Positions 9,178-15,726 of a stretch of 32,346 bases of DNA are shown here, piece after piece (the first letter of the stretch is position 1; the number at the start of each line of letters is the position of its first letter). The notes under the pieces are model-generated. The model worked only from the letters and a program-made list of their open reading frames with translations. It was not told the DNA's origin and did no database searches. This DNA comes from Lachnospiraceae bacterium (GTDB lineage: Bacteria > Bacillota > Clostridia > Lachnospirales > Lachnospiraceae): the NCBI GenBank assembly GCA_022774705.1, contig JALFLM010000043.1:1-32346 (forward strand), written 5' to 3'. Both the position numbers and the translations under genes were made by a program.

Positions 9178-10738
9178 ATGAATTTTCTGAGGAATCGCCC
9201 GTATCGCTGTCCTTATTATCTTTATCCCTGTCCGACTTCTTTTCTGCCATCTTTCCGCCCAGATAACCGGCTAGAACAGACTGCAGATCCACACCGGTGG
9301 ATTCTTTCAGGCCGTCGGTTACCTGTGTGACGGTCTGGATGATATCGCGGGTCAGTTTGGTAGAGTTGCCGTCGCCGTACATGGTGATCTTATCCACATT
9401 GCCAAGAGGTGTGGCAGCGTTTTTCACAACCTCGGGCAGTGCCTTGAAATACATCTCCAGAATGGCGGCCTGACCGTACTTTTTCATGGCTTCTGCCTTC
9501 TTTTCGATACCTTCCGCTTCTGCCAGTGCCTTTGCCCGGATGGCTTCCGCTTCAGCCAGACCTTTGGCTTTGATGGCTTCAGCCTCAGCCAGACCTTTGG
9601 CTTTAACGGCTTCTGCTTCCTGTTCCTGAGAGAACTTATCGGCTTCCGCCTGTGCCTTCATGGCTTCTGCTTCTTTTTCCACTTCATATTTTTTTGCTTC
9701 CGCATCACGCTGGCGTTCAAACAGCTCAGCCTCTGCTTTTTTCTGGCGGTCATACTGTGCTGCATCAGCCCGCTGTTCCACAGCATAGCGTTCAGCTTCG
9801 GCTTTCTTGCGAACCTCTGCCTCCAGTGTCTTTTCCGTAATTTCTACTTCACGGGCCTTCAGCTCAATCTGTTTCTCCTGCTTGGCCAGATTGGCATTAG
9901 CCGTGGTGATTTCGATGGACTTACGCTGCTCTTCTTCCTGAATACGGTAAGCAGCATCTGCTTCCGCTTTTTTGATATCGGAGGCTTTTTTCAGTTCCGC
10001 CTGCTTGATAGCCAGCTCATTTTTCTTGATGGAAATCTCGGTTTCAGCGTTGATCTGGGCAAAGTTGGCTTCCTTTTTTGCGATGGCCTGTGCTTTGGCG
10101 ATTTCTTTTTCACTTTCCGCACGGGAAATCGCTGCATTTTTCTGAATCTTAACGATGTTGTCCACACCCAGATTTTCAATTACACCGTTATTGTCGATGA
10201 AATTCTGAACATTGAAGCTGACGATATCAAGCCCCATGGCTGCAAGATCCGGTTCTGCGTTCTCTTTTACAAGGTTGGCAAATTTCTGACGGTCGGAAAC
10301 CATCTCTTCCAGAAACATCTTGCCTACGATTTCACGCATATTACCTTCCAGAACCTCTCTGGAAACCTGAGCGATATAATCAACCGGCTTATTCAGGAAG
10401 TTCTGTGCAGCCAGCTTCAGCCTGTCTTCGCTGTCACTGATCTTGATATTGACCGCCGCATCTACGCGGATATTGATGTAATCGGCTGTAGGTACCGCGG
10501 TGGCTGTCTTCACGTCGATGGGAATCAGCTGCAGATTCAGTTCATCCTTCTTCTCCAGAAACGGAATCTTGATCCCGGCTTTACCGATCAGAAACTTGGG
10601 ATTCTTCCGTAAACCGGAAATGATGTAGGCCGTATCGGGCGATGCCTTTACATAACCGGTGATCATGATAAAAATCAAAAGGGCAATCACCAGCAGAATG
10701 GGCCATATGGTTCCCAGAACATGTAAGAAAGTGTCCAT
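9176..10738 (-). CDS. Flotillin-like SPFH/band 7 membrane scaffold protein
   Basis: A 520-residue protein close to the usual length of the FloT/YuaG family, membrane scaffolds of ordered lipid domains. Residues about 10-30 are a single hydrophobic segment. The SPFH domain (about 30-205) contains DTAYIISGLRKNPKFLIG and IPIDVKT. From about 200 to 425 there is a long Ala/Glu/Lys coiled coil, including three 11-residue repeats of the form GLAEAEAIKAK. A C-terminal domain follows (EMYFKALPEV; GDGNSTKL) with a charged tail. AAGGAGG lies upstream of the ATG. The NfeD-type protease partner often found beside flotillins is not adjacent. Assignment to FloT rather than FloA rests on length and the long coiled coil. 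Confidence 0.87.
   Translation of the reverse strand: MDTFLHVLGTIWPILLVIALLIFIMITGYVKASPDTAYIISGLRKNPKFLIGKAGIKIPFLEKKDELNLQLIPIDVKTATAVPTADYINIRVDAAVNIKISDSEDRLKLAAQNFLNKPVDYIAQVSREVLEGNMREIVGKMFLEEMVSDRQKFANLVKENAEPDLAAMGLDIVSFNVQNFIDNNGVIENLGVDNIVKIQKNAAISRAESEKEIAKAQAIAKKEANFAQINAETEISIKKNELAIKQAELKKASDIKKAEADAAYRIQEEEQRKSIEITTANANLAKQEKQIELKAREVEITEKTLEAEVRKKAEAERYAVEQRADAAQYDRQKKAEAELFERQRDAEAKKYEVEKEAEAMKAQAEADKFSQEQEAEAVKAKGLAEAEAIKAKGLAEAEAIRAKALAEAEGIEKKAEAMKKYGQAAILEMYFKALPEVVKNAATPLGNVDKITMYGDGNSTKLTRDIIQTVTQVTDGLKESTGVDLQSVLAGYLGGKMAEKKSDRDKDNKDSDTGDSSENS
9517..9615 (-). repeat. 33-bp tandem repeat in the flotillin coiled coil
   Basis: Three consecutive 33-bp units (starting 9517, 9550 and 9583), the last two nearly identical, encode 11-residue coiled-coil repeats rich in Ala and Glu. 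Length changes here would stay in frame. Confidence 0.7.
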
Positions 10739-10884
10739 AAAATGTCCTCCTTGTGTAAAATCCGGTCATCGGACAGCGGGTGTACCGGCGGTGTGTGGTC
10801 AGAGTGTGATGTGCTGATTTCTCACCTGCGGACACCGAAAGATGTCCTATGGAAGATATCCTATGACCGTTATTGGATGAGATT

Positions 10885-10913
10885 ATTATAGCAGTAATTG
10901 AAGTTGACTTCTA
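10885..10913 (-). promoter_or_regulatory. Promoter candidate for the flotillin-like gene
   Basis: On the minus strand a perfect -10 TATAAT (10885-10890) is preceded after 17 nt by TAGAAG (10908-10913), a weak -35. It lies about 150 bp upstream of the start codon. Confidence 0.4.
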
Positions 10914-10950
10914 TGAGGAAGGAAGGTAAAATTTTATCAGGATGAAAAGG

Positions 10951-11185
10951 GCACTGTTCAGGCCTTGAACGGAAAATGTGATTGTGAGGCAGAATGACTG
11001 TGATATCCTGTACGGGGACGCGCTCTCGCTCAGCATCAAACGCAGCGGATGCTAACCTCGCAGCCCTTCAAAAGAAGGTCTGCTCGCTAAGCACCGGCGT
11101 TTTCAATGGTCCCCTCTACAGGATACCACAGTCATTCTGCCGCCAAAGGTATTTATTTCCGGCTGAATAAAGCCCTGAACAGTAC
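10951..11185. repeat. Palindromic structured element, about 235 bp
   Basis: The intergenic region 10739-11240 holds a nested inverted repeat. Outer arms: actgttcagg (10953-10962) and cctgaacagt (11174-11183). Inner long stem: 10988-11018 pairs with 11110-11141 (about 28 of 31 positions). Inside it are two more hairpins: agcatc/gatgct (11032-11053) and gcag-ccttc/gaagg-ctgc with an AAAA loop (11060-11083). The whole folds as a cloverleaf on either strand. No ORF is present. It could be a MITE-like dispersed repeat or a structured RNA. Confidence 0.7.
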
Positions 11186-11240
11186 AGAAGGATAGAAAAT
11201 ATGTAACGGTAGAGCTGCTAAGAAGGGAGTGTGCTGGTAA

Positions 11241-12534
11241 ATGGGTATTTATTTGAATCCCAGGAAACGAGCTTTTCAGAGAGCGTTGAATTCTCAGATA
11301 TACGTTGATAAAAGTGGATTGATTGCATATACCAATAAGGTACTCAATTCGGAGCAGCGATACGTTTGTGTCAGTCGTCCAAGAAGATTCGGAAAGACTA
11401 TGGCTGCCAACGTGCTGGCTGCTTATTATGGAAGAGATACAGATTCAAAGGCAGAATTTGAGAAACTGAAAATCGGGAAAGATGCTTCGTTTCTGACTCA
11501 TTTGAATCAATATAACGTAATATTTCTGAATATGCTGGACTTTCTTAGCGATAACCATGATGTCGGGGCAATGAAAAAGTCTATAGAGGAAAGCCTCTTG
11601 TGGGAATTGCTCGCGGAATATCCGGATATCTGTTATTTTGACCGCAAGAATCTGATAAAAACATTATACGATATCTTTAATGAAATGGATATCCAGTTCG
11701 TTTTTATTATTGATGAGTGGGATTGTATATTCCGGGAAAAGAAATCGGATTTATCTGGATTTTTTAAGAAATCTGTTAAAAGATAAACCTTATGTTGCAC
11801 TGGCGTATATGACGGGAATTCTTCCGATTAAAAAATACGGGACTCAAAAGGTGAATTCCGCTGAAAGCGGAAGAGAAGTCCGCCTGGGCGGTTCGGCGCT
11901 GAATATGTTTGATGAGTTTTCCATGACGAATCCAAAGCAGCTTGCGGAGTTTGCAGGATTTACAGAATCCGAGGTGAAAGAATTATGCTGTCGCTATGGG
12001 ATGGACTTTGAAGAAACAAAGCGATGGTATGATGGGTACCGTTTTGAAAATGCGGAGCATGTGTACAGTCCAAGATCCGTAGTCAGCGCAATGCTCAGCA
12101 AAAGTTTTGACAACTACTGGAATCGAAAAACATCTGGAATCGAAAACCAGATGCGGTAGCACAGGGGAATGATTGAGGACGTACATTTCGAGACCTCAAT
12201 CTTGAAATACAATGATGAAAACTCTCTGGCCTGCGTGATATCACTTGCTTTTTACAGTGCAAGGGCATATTATACGGAAATCAGGGAAATGCCGACCGGT
12301 CAGGGTTTTGCTGATATTGTATATCTGCCGCGGAAAAAGCATCTGGATAAACCGGCAATGATTGTGGAATTGAAATGGGACAAGTCCTTAGTGGGAGCAA
12401 TTAAGCAGATCAAAAAGAAAAAATATGTGAAAGCTCTGGAAGATTATAAAGGGAGCTTGCTGTTAGTGGGTGTGAATTATTCAAAGGACAGTAAGGTACA
12501 TCAGTGTGTTATCGAGGAAGTTTCAGAATGGTAA
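11241..12534 (+). pseudogene. Decayed AAA-ATPase-like / PD-(D/E)XK nuclease superfamily protein
   Basis: Remnant of the common AAA-ATPase-like (PF09820) plus PDDEXK_9 (DUF1703) family, normally one protein of over 500 residues. Segment one (11241-11786) has the start YVDKSGLIAYTNKVL, a Walker A-like SRPRRFGKT and the Walker B-like FIIDEWD. Near 11740-11755 the homology jumps to another frame, which resumes at YLDFLRNLLKDKPYVAL and runs to a stop at 12157-12159. After that stop the same frame restarts directly in the C-terminal nuclease domain (12169-12534), with GFADIVYLP and IVELKWDKS holding the PD-(D/E)XK residues. The roughly 100-residue linker expected between SPRSVVSAML and SILKYNDENSL is missing. 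A 17-bp imperfect duplication (ggaatcgaaaa at 12119 and 12136) sits at that scar. The native function is unknown and this copy is very probably dead. Confidence 0.85.
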
Positions 12535-12704
12535 ATCGAAATTTCAGAACTGAATAGGTCAGAAGCTCGAGGTGAATATCAAAGATGTTCTTGCCAGAAT
12601 TAAGTAAAAGAGTAAATATTGGGGCAATATATTTATCGAAGCGGGAAAAGAACCGGATCATAAAAAATTAAGCAATAGTAGTATAACGAAAGCGAGGTGT
12701 ATCC

Positions 12705-13991
12705 ATGATTATCGAAGAAATTCTGGCTGGAGAATCCAAAAATGTAGAGTTCAAAGAGAACTTGCCAGAGAAAAGCATAAAATACATGAAATCTGTGGTT
12801 GCCTTTGCCAATGGAAGTGGCGGCAAGATCATCTTTGGTATTATTGATAAAACCAGAGAAGTGATTGGTTTCGGCAAGGAGGAGGTTTTCAAGATTATGG
12901 ATGCTATTGCCAATGCAGTATCTGATAGCTGCGAACCGGCAATCATCCCTGATATTACTTTACAGACGATTGACGGAAAGACAGTTATTGTACTCGAAGT
13001 TTCTGCAGGCAGACAGCGCCCGTATTACATCAAATCCCTTGGCAAAGAAACAGGCGTATATGTCCGAGTTGCCGGCACTACTCGTTTGGCTGATGAATAC
13101 ATGGTCAAGGAGTTGATGTTTGAAGGAAGCAATCGCTATTTTGATCAAACACTTTGTACAGGTTGGAGCATCACTGATGAGGATATTGACACTCTATGTA
13201 AGGCTATGAAGGAACAGGCTGTCAAGAACGCTCATAGTGATGAGCAGAAAATATCTATTAAAGATGTTGGACGGCAGCAGCTCCGCTCATGGGGTATTTT
13301 GATTGAGCGTGACGGAAAGGACTATCCTTCTAATGCCTATGCCATTTTGACCGGCTGCGGTGCACTCAATGTAGCTATGCAGTGTGGTGTGTTTAAGGGA
13401 ACAACCAAGGAAGTTTTTGTGGATCGACGCCAATATGATGGCCCGATTTGGGAGCAGATTGAACAGGCATACCAATTTGTTTTGCGAAACATTCACATGG
13501 GAGCAACTTTTGAGGGAATCTATCGGCAAGATGTTTACGAAATTCCTCCAGATGCAATTCGAGAATTGATTATCAATGCTGCTGTGCATCGTAGCTATCT
13601 GGATCACGGAAACATTCAGATTGCAATTTATGATGACCGGCTGGAAATTACATCTCCGGGTAAAATCCCCATGGGACAGACTTTGGAACGTATGAAAGAG
13701 GGATATTCTCAAATCAGGAATGAAGCACTTGCCTATGCTTTTTCTTATATGAACCTGATTGAGCATTGGGGCAGTGGTATTCCTCGTATCATTGGCAGGG
13801 TAAAGGCGTTAGGACTTGCTGAACCTGAGTTTATTGGTGGTGAAGTTGATCTGCGAATCAACATTTACCGTGGTCAAATTAACGGCACTAATTCACTTAA
13901 GCATAGTGCCACTGACACCAAAACTGCCGGGAAACTGCCGGAAAACTGCCGGAAAACTGCCGATGACGGAGCAAGAACAGAAAATTCATAA
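12705..13991 (+). CDS. AlbA_2/Schlafen-type ATP-binding regulator (RecG-like C-terminal family), frame broken by 11-bp repeats
   Basis: A 428-residue protein of the family often labelled putative transcriptional regulator or RecG-related. The AlbA_2 (Schlafen AAA_4, PF04326) domain spans about 8-125, with ESKNVEFKENLPEK, VAFANGSGGKIIFGI and a GVYVRVAGTTRLAD end. The HATPase_c_4-like region spans about 280-370, with ELIINAAVHRSY, YDDRLEITSPGKIP and HWGSGIPRI. The reading frame runs into four 11-bp repeats at 13920-13963 and then ends in an unrelated tail (ARTENS, stop at 13989-13991). In another frame the DNA immediately continues into a winged helix (13963-14160) of the type that terminates full-length relatives. 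The start ATG is preceded by a weak GCGAGG. The family function is unproven; DNA or RNA binding is inferred. Confidence 0.82.
   Translation: MIIEEILAGESKNVEFKENLPEKSIKYMKSVVAFANGSGGKIIFGIIDKTREVIGFGKEEVFKIMDAIANAVSDSCEPAIIPDITLQTIDGKTVIVLEVSAGRQRPYYIKSLGKETGVYVRVAGTTRLADEYMVKELMFEGSNRYFDQTLCTGWSITDEDIDTLCKAMKEQAVKNAHSDEQKISIKDVGRQQLRSWGILIERDGKDYPSNAYAILTGCGALNVAMQCGVFKGTTKEVFVDRRQYDGPIWEQIEQAYQFVLRNIHMGATFEGIYRQDVYEIPPDAIRELIINAAVHRSYLDHGNIQIAIYDDRLEITSPGKIPMGQTLERMKEGYSQIRNEALAYAFSYMNLIEHWGSGIPRIIGRVKALGLAEPEFIGGEVDLRINIYRGQINGTNSLKHSATDTKTAGKLPENCRKTADDGARTENS
13920..13963 (+). repeat. Four tandem copies of an 11-bp repeat (AAAACTGCCGG)
   Basis: Units at 13920-13930, 13931-13941 (first base G), 13942-13952 and 13953-13963 (last base A). 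Because 11 is not a multiple of 3, each gain or loss of a unit changes the reading frame. Going from four to five copies, or from four to two, would fuse the upstream AlbA_2 frame to the downstream winged-helix frame. The current copy number leaves them separated. Confidence 0.9.
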
Positions 13992-14160
13992 GTTTGCATT
14001 GGAAAATGGTTCTATTACGACCGCCCAAGTGACAGAGCTGCTGGGAGTTAAGCAACGTAGAGCAAGAGACATTCTTGGGAAAATGGTAGATAATCATTGG
14101 CTGAGAAAAGAAGGTGTATCGAGAAGTACCGTATATGTAATTAACACTGAGTGGGAGTAG
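13963..14160 (+). CDS. Winged-helix C-terminal domain out of frame with the AlbA_2 gene
   Basis: From the ATG at 13963 this frame encodes 65 residues with a winged helix-turn-helix pattern: ENGSITTAQVTELLGVKQ, RRARDILGKMVDNHWL and a wing with STVYVIN. The same frame is open upstream through the repeats (KLPGNCRKTAGKLP), so it reads as the displaced 3' end of the 12705 gene. It could also be made alone by reinitiation at 13963, which overlaps the upstream stop, but only a weak GGAAAA precedes it. Confidence 0.65.
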   Translation: MTEQEQKIHKFALENGSITTAQVTELLGVKQRRARDILGKMVDNHWLRKEGVSRSTVYVINTEWE

Positions 14161-14165
14161 TAGCA

Positions 14166-14345
14166 ATGGGTGCTGAAAAGGTTATACAAAACCTGAATGG
14201 AATGATGAAGGATTTATCTGTGCTTCAGGAATCTCCTTTCACAGACCGGGGGAATGTGATTGATTTATTTGGCGATGAGATGCAGATCTTGATGGGAATC
14301 CGCAGTGTTATTGATCAGATCAATGCCAATGCGGCAGCTGCATAG
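14166..14345 (+). CDS. Small protein of unknown function, about 59 residues
   Basis: ATG at 14166, five bases after the winged-helix stop, with GGGAG upstream, so it is probably co-transcribed and translationally linked. The product is acidic and helical in character, with no Cys, signal peptide or membrane segment: VIQNLNGMMKDLSVLQ, then NVIDLFGDEMQILMGI, ending in INANAAAA. I do not recognise it. An alternative GTG at 14151 overlaps the preceding gene and is less likely. Confidence 0.45.
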   Translation: MGAEKVIQNLNGMMKDLSVLQESPFTDRGNVIDLFGDEMQILMGIRSVIDQINANAAAA

Positions 14346-14351
14346 CATGCC

Positions 14352-14498
14352 TTAATAAAGTTTCAGACTTATAATATCGGCAGTATCACTTTCCCGAACA
14401 GCATAGGTAATGTATTGTCCAGCGAAGGGGACATTCAGACTGGCAAATGCAGGAACATCGCCGGTAAAACTGTGAATAAATATATTTCCTTTCAGCAT
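14352..14498 (-). pseudogene. Possible C-terminal gene remnant on the minus strand
   Basis: A 48-residue minus-strand frame from ATG 14496-14498 to TAA 14352-14354 has protein-like composition (GNIFIHSFTGDVPAFASLN, then FAGQYITYAVRESD). It has no ribosome binding site and begins directly beside a hairpin, so it looks like the tail of a deleted gene. The family is not recognised. The rest of 14346-14675 holds only the hairpin at 14502-14557. Confidence 0.3.
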
Positions 14499-14501
14499 AT
14501 A

Positions 14502-14557
14502 AAAACAGCGGTGTCTGCCGCCATTCTTATACCGGGGGCAGCATGCACCGCTGTTTT
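14502..14557. terminator. Hairpin/terminator, related to the one at 17287-17340
   Basis: aaaacagcggtg-t-ctgcc pairs with ggcag-ca-tgcaccgctgtttt, followed by ggcttttt on the plus strand. It is placed to end the 12705-14345 transcript. It is also preceded by A-rich sequence, so it may end minus-strand transcription from the GntR gene. Its sequence is closely similar to the hairpin after the isomerase-like gene. Confidence 0.7.
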
Positions 14558-14675
14558 GGCTTTTTCTGAACTGTTTTTTCTCAGCAGAAATCCTTCCAGC
14601 AGTAAAAAACAGCTGAGAAGTGTTATTTTCCAGTTCCTGCTTTTATTGGCTGCCAAGGTCATTTCCGTATTTTCT

Positions 14676-15452
14676 TCACTTTAAGTTTTCACCAAAAGCC
14701 ACAGAACAACTGTATTTATCCCCCGGATAATAGCAAATGGCAAATTCAAAAATGCGTCCGTCTCGGTCCTGAGTTTTACTGATACGTTTTAAAACAGGCA
14801 TGCCACTGTTAATTTGAAGTTTATTTGCCAGATTGCTGTCAGCGAGAATCGCAGTGAAAGTATCAGAATGGCGGAATATTTCCGTTTTCCAATTAATTCC
14901 ACAGTACTCCTTAATTGTTTCATAAAGTGAACCATAATACAACTCTTTGTCTACCGGCAGATTTCGATCCAAAGTAAAATAAGATTCTGTATAAGCGATT
15001 GGATATTCTTTTGTGGATCGAATACGCTGAATATTTACCACGAAGTCATCTGGTTGGATTCCAAGATTTTCGGCAATCATGGAGTTGGCCCGGATGTTGG
15101 ATACACTTACAAAACTTGTATGTATTTCCAGACCCTGCTGGGCCATTTCGCTCGAAAAGCTGTTGGCATGGCTTATATTTTCTGTGGCTTTTCTATATAA
15201 GACGACAGTACCCTTTCCTCTTGTCCTTTCCAGATAACCTTCCATGACAAGTTCACTGATTGCATTGCGAACAGTTATTCTGCTGACATTAAACTGCTTT
15301 TGGAAGTCGAGTTCGCTGGGGAGAATATCTCCTACATTATATTTTTTTTCAGTAATTTGATTAAGAATGTAATTTTTAATCTGCAGATACAATGGCAGCG
15401 CATTTGGGGAATTGTCAAGTTTGATATTTTGTTTCTGCATAGAATACTCCAT
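14676..15452 (-). CDS. GntR/HutC-family transcriptional repressor with UTRA domain
   Basis: A 258-residue cytoplasmic regulator. The N-terminal winged helix (about 20-90) has the GntR signature: PLYLQIKNYILNQI, GDILPSELDFQKQFNVSRIT, VRNAISELVMEGYLERTRGKGT. The UTRA ligand-binding domain (about 105-250) shows NIQRIRSTKEYPIAYTESYF and a typical C-terminal end (ICYYPGDKYSCSVAF). Members usually bind a sugar phosphate or related metabolite and leave the operator on binding. It is transcribed away from the isomerase-like gene, and operator-like inverted sites lie over both start regions. So it probably represses that gene and itself, with a phosphosugar as the likely inducer; that is inference from context. 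Confidence 0.9.
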   Translation of the reverse strand: MEYSMQKQNIKLDNSPNALPLYLQIKNYILNQITEKKYNVGDILPSELDFQKQFNVSRITVRNAISELVMEGYLERTRGKGTVVLYRKATENISHANSFSSEMAQQGLEIHTSFVSVSNIRANSMIAENLGIQPDDFVVNIQRIRSTKEYPIAYTESYFTLDRNLPVDKELYYGSLYETIKEYCGINWKTEIFRHSDTFTAILADSNLANKLQINSGMPVLKRISKTQDRDGRIFEFAICYYPGDKYSCSVAFGENLK

Positions 15453-15515
15453 TTTATTTGCTGATATTCAGCAATATTTTATGATGAAATGTTATAACAT
15501 TAAAATATTTAATTG

Positions 15516-15543
15516 ATTATATCATATATGAAAAAACCTGCAA
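15516..15543 (-). promoter_or_regulatory. Promoter of the GntR gene
   Basis: Minus strand: -35 TTGCAG (15538-15543), 16-nt spacer, -10 TATAAT (15516-15521). The -10 is overlapped by the operator-like site 15517-15530. Confidence 0.6.
15517..15530. promoter_or_regulatory. Operator-like site 1 (GntR candidate)
   Basis: ttatatcatatatg. Its reverse complement matches 13 of 14 bases of the site at 15615-15628, so the pair is inverted across the divergent promoter region. A further palindrome gttataac lies at 15491-15498. Confidence 0.5.
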
Positions 15544-15575
15544 TACTGCAATCATTACAAAAAAAATAAAATTTT

Positions 15576-15606
15576 CTGGCAATTATACACATTGAAATGA
15601 TATAAT
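15576..15606 (+). promoter_or_regulatory. Promoter of the isomerase-like gene
   Basis: Perfect -10 TATAAT (15601-15606). The -35 is poorer: CTGGCA (15576-15581) with a 19-nt spacer, or TGGCAA with 18. Confidence 0.55.
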
Positions 15607-15614
15607 TTTAATGG

Positions 15615-15628
15615 TATATATGATATAA
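15615..15628. promoter_or_regulatory. Operator-like site 2 (GntR candidate)
   Basis: tatatatgatataa just after the -10, within ggtatatatgatataac, which resembles GT-N-TATA-N-AC half-sites of HutC-type GntR repressors. Binding here would block the plus-strand promoter. Confidence 0.5.
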
Positions 15629-15647
15629 CATTTAGGCGAGAGGAAGG

Positions 15648-15725
15648 ATGCACTTGGAATACGATCCGGGATTTCAAATAGAAGTTGATATTGACAGGAT
15701 GGAATTTATTTATGGAAGGAAATAA
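15648..15725 (+). CDS. 25-residue leader ORF ahead of the isomerase-like gene
   Basis: ATG at 15648 follows a strong GAGAGGAAGG, the best ribosome binding site in this transcript. The peptide starts MHLEYDPGF, is acidic, and stops at 15723-15725, one base before the ATG of the next gene. It could be a translational coupling leader or the broken 5' end of a lost gene. I do not recognise it. Confidence 0.4.
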   Translation: MHLEYDPGFQIEVDIDRMEFIYGRK

Positions 15726-15726
15726 T

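Noticed and set aside
10951-11185. tRNA or known riboswitch suggested by the cloverleaf shape
   Set aside because: No tRNA consensus bases (TTCGA arm, CCA-type acceptor) and no known aptamer core; the closing stem is far too long.
13920-13963. CRISPR-like array
   Set aside because: The 11-bp units are contiguous without spacers; this is a simple tandem repeat within coding sequence.
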